Assembly (NCBI GenBank): GCA_013112555.1
Contig: JABFGK010000002.1
Coordinates: 930,001 to 994,000 of the forward strand
Source of the DNA: Planctomycetota bacterium
Lineage (GTDB): Bacteria; Planctomycetota; Phycisphaerae; Phycisphaerales; UBA5793
Length of the DNA stretch: 64,000 nucleotides
Direction of reading: 5' to 3'
In this document: one piece after another, positions 63,101-64,000 of the stretch
Position numbering within the stretch: position 1 is the stretch's first letter
How the letters are laid out: each line of letters begins with the position of its first letter
Made by a program: the position numbers and the translations under genes
Notes under the pieces: generated by a model
Told to the model about the DNA's origin: nothing
The model's database searches: none
The model's input: the letters and a program-made list of their open reading frames with translations, nothing else

Positions 63101-64000
63101 CAGTTGGCGTATCGGGGTCGCGGGAAGTACACGTATTCGGTTCGGTTGAGCGGATTCAGTGGTGAGTTTCACGATTCCGGGGCAGTTTCGACCATCATGC
63201 CGGAGTTTCGGAATCGCCGGTATCTTCACGCACCGTTGAATTATCGCGGCGTGCCGTTGAGTGCCAGCAGTGATTCACCGGTGCAGAATGTTGAGGTTGG
63301 CCAACGGGTGCAGGTGAGGGTGGACTTGCGTCAGCGTGGGTATGGCGGCCATCTGGTGATCGAGGAGCCATTGCCGGCAGGGCTGACGCTTGTGCCGGAT
63401 TCGCCGAGTGGGAATTTCGCATCGTATGAGGTTCGAAACGGGCGTCTCGTGCTGCGGTATCGTCCCGGTTCAGCGGTGTATGGGTATTCGTATGAGTTGA
63501 CGGGCTTCGGTTCCGGTACGTATCGGGTGTCGCCAATGGTGATGCGCGATGCGTTCCGTGATGATCTGTATCGGGTCGGCAAGGAAGCATCGTTGACGGT
63601 GCTGGCCCCGGGCGAGGCGTCAACGGACGAGTATCACATGAGTTCGCAGGAGCGGCTTGAGTTGGGGCGGGCGTATTTTGATGATGGTTTGTATCGCGAG
63701 GCAGAGTCGTACCTGTGGCCGTTGTTTGATCGCGAGAAGAAATATTCGGAACTTGAAGTGGCACGAATGCTGTTGTGGATTCACACAACGGAGACGATAT
63801 TTGATGCATCGCGCGTGGTACAGGCATTCGAGATTCTGTCGGTTCGTCGTCCTGATCTTACGATCCCATTTGATCGAGTGTTGTCTGTTGGTCGGGCGTA
63901 TGGTGCGATCGGGGAGCACGAGATGGGGTGGCGTGTGTATCGGGCGGCAATTGAATCGAGCTTCCTGACGGACTCTGCGATCGGGGCCGTGTTGCAGGAT
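57164..64000 (+). CDS. secreted alpha-2-macroglobulin family protein, 3' partial
   Basis: The frame stays open from the ATG at 57164 (GGAG nine bases upstream; an in-frame ATG at 57158 is too close to it) to the window end, 2279 codons so far. The N-terminal signal (MSVMATVILVLGACIPTAWA) contains a lipobox-like LGAC. About the first 550 residues are tetratricopeptide-like (AIEAYEQFMAGEGYRL; YSDAINQWDRYVNRYPNG). Then macroglobulin beta domains follow (YTDQPVYRPGQVVRARGIIR; LVYRPGETITGTIRASY), the alpha-2-macroglobulin signature (GWWASTIVTDADGKARVEVA, WPERTTEWRVTARG) and a helical toroid region. I see no thioester CxEQ motif where it is expected (VGPTLEQSILDL). The last residues return to TPR-like helices. 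Confidence 0.9.
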   Translation, partial: MNKTTTMSVMATVILVLGACIPTAWAWQTADETPTGLEAVRAGLRWAEYGQAVAEANRYLRAGGDDAAEVAYLKALALYRHEKVAECEQAARSFVERYPDSDWYRKGRYLLARALSDQRKFEEAEGIYQEEADRLLSSDRKKEIAQILIQFADELSAEPGPNDLDAPPPDYRKAISLYSQVLEMEIPRPTRDMALYTVAGLLTKSGSAGEAVQKYREYLAEFDPTWTGPVGSVQRMRGQLKENPEAAGQWVVQARYELAGAQLKSGDSRSARMNLEALRSLIELMLHAKDARARAVQDAAGPEIDLPGYVTDCGWRVVQTYGLPETGGDAAELGIKAARDFLAVHPDHPRSVTLAWLIGESYRHRGQHDRAIEAYEQFMAGEGYRLPSGDAASVKLEGWDKTPAELEQEWQQKALFLVGQLRYAQRRYSDAINQWDRYVNRYPNGPDWAQAQRQIIDAKYMIALTAVAEKEYEAARGLFEGFMAAYPLDGRVPQAMFTFGQMSKALGDEAEEQEKGLGVDSYRTAIAEWGRLISKYPDRDESSLGLWRTGRLYETGLGELATAVECYRRLTWGPYAEAARQRLRTLTEQRMSVETERTFRADEPAVVSVDVRNIKELTIRQYRLDPEAYFRKTHLMGGVEALDIALIEPDEEWTVSVEGYEKYKEIEQAVEVPFEDGRPGVCLVNISGDDEFEATTLVIRSDLDLVIEQTLADMLVYVQDMRQTKPAADVHVLVSDGSEIFTEASTDADGIAHIAFDEARMIEGDARVFVERDGHIASGTIWCGTSLGGESNDSAVGYIYTDQPVYRPGQVVRARGIIRDVNEKGQRYTPAGKTYSVSVIDPASRQVQRQEVTLSEFGTFTFDMALAGAAPMGGYAVVVQPADKPARVSFHGRFEVQQYTVQKMKLAIDLERLVYRPGETITGTIRASYYWGGPVANQAISYTLPGGRQYVERTDEKGEISIEVETAGMGAGDMLPFIASIQGENVQDGVYVFLAEREFDLTVRASQDVALAGEPFDVTVQAATLIQGDPVGCDVTLRVLRTVETPIDPVVESLPWANWPRSNATEEVARYTGAVNAETGTGVIQVTLAEGGHYQLQVESEDRNGTPVSGAGACFVSGESDDIKLRLFAETDTLKVGEQVRVRLHSRVEGEALALITFIGDEVIAYRVVPLRAGDNAIPIEVGEALAPNFTLHVAVMSEQDLFTASHSFTVERELQVAVLPADDVLVPGEKGMVDLVVTDQAGNPVEAELSLSVVDEALLARYPELVGRIVDAFNEDQTRYAMVDVGASNGFAYQAVTQKVIKALVEEQERLARHAAEGQQMEEMRQELGDDIAAFRSQSRARFAEAPAAAQSVDFPWQGGQPPQMDMDRKAGAVRGGLASKSLFGSGGDGDSLMLYEQSLLPTNIVEYPEDWPELSAGYAGVAFGLSLGQPAARREFESGGWWASTIVTDADGKARVEVAWPERTTEWRVTARGADRGMLVGEGTSSAITRKDLFVEIKAPLSAVEGDTVQVLARVHNPSGYEGAAVARLAVTSGAGEDAKTLVQQEQRIEMAGEGEPVEVLFGGFSLPAVGARGSVQLTVSVVTDAADGPSDALTRWMLVEPWGMEYVATRGGTAEGDVSVGVQLPGKPKYDSVWMNIMVGPTLEQSILDLALRAWPVARFEGRGGLIPTHPSVELLASASGLAYAKKTGSNETDRMMLLERSRALAGSLVVQQEGDGGWAAISDTGSDWMTTAMSYWGLSLAQANGVQVAESVLISAEQWLRKKYQSMPASDFLVRPVVLHALSVRKKADFEWANSMYRQRNALDSLPLAYTALTMANLDRPELAKELMTVLEGKAKRERAADESGSIGWHCSWRSDVRQGLTNWYDQDTVVTAIALMAYTQISPGSDRADEAAAYLMDRAGLSGCRPVWGRGFVVAGLAAHYGVGEPSAADYQIAVTVNGKAVGTIDNRRGRDVDPLTIFEVPADMLRADRGNVVQLAYRGRGKYTYSVRLSGFSGEFHDSGAVSTIMPEFRNRRYLHAPLNYRGVPLSASSDSPVQNVEVGQRVQVRVDLRQRGYGGHLVIEEPLPAGLTLVPDSPSGNFASYEVRNGRLVLRYRPGSAVYGYSYELTGFGSGTYRVSPMVMRDAFRDDLYRVGKEASLTVLAPGEASTDEYHMSSQERLELGRAYFDDGLYREAESYLWPLFDREKKYSELEVARMLLWIHTTETIFDASRVVQAFEILSVRRPDLTIPFDRVLSVGRAYGAIGEHEMGWRVYRAAIESSFLTDSAIGAVLQD

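Overview
The window looks like a Planctomycetota chromosome, most likely class Phycisphaerae (inference). The clues are coaE next to rho, a six-gene MoxR/DUF58/BatA-type operon, a secreted formylglycine sulfatase, membrane proteins with the CxxCxYDLRGL...CPECG zinc ribbon common in planctomycetes, a 60-residue histone H1-like protein and a large secreted alpha-2-macroglobulin. The DNA is GC-rich. I found no rRNA, tRNA or CRISPR array.

Layout. 1-6.7 kb: end of a GNAT acetyltransferase, coaE, rho, ileS. 7-9 kb: a 126-bp tandem repeat array and two unknown conserved genes. 9-18.8 kb: HEAT-like protein, HAD phosphatase, secreted ClpP-fold protein, a REP-associated (RAYT) transposase with its palindromes, an MBL-fold hydrolase, dnaA with a DnaA-box-bearing spacer, and mutM. 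18.9-31.4 kb: the MoxR operon. 31.8-35.3 kb: FabZ-like, histone-like, membrane protein and CtpA-type protease on the minus strand. 35.8-47 kb: surface and secreted proteins (frameshifted metzincin with PA14, sulfatase, FtsQ-like and bactofilin-like pair, dut, lipoprotein, S74-chaperone adhesin). 47.4-50 kb: zinc-ribbon membrane paralogues, one of them decayed. 50.1-51.6 kb: parB with two parS sites and no parA in the window. 53-64 kb: zf-TFIIB protein, nitrilase, GH130, 7Fe ferredoxin and the alpha-2-macroglobulin, which runs off the end.

The main result is a replichore-like boundary at about 47-50 kb. Left of it the + strand is C-rich whichever way genes point; right of it the + strand is G-rich. 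At least seven families of short dispersed intergenic repeats, mostly hairpin-forming, lie in one orientation across 3-47 kb and in the exact reverse complement across 52.6-57.2 kb, whichever way the flanking genes point. The two parS sites lie 1.5 kb from this switch, so I infer a replication origin here, although the best DnaA box lies 32 kb away beside dnaA. The repeats form a modular mosaic that abuts, and sometimes forms, the ends of genes.
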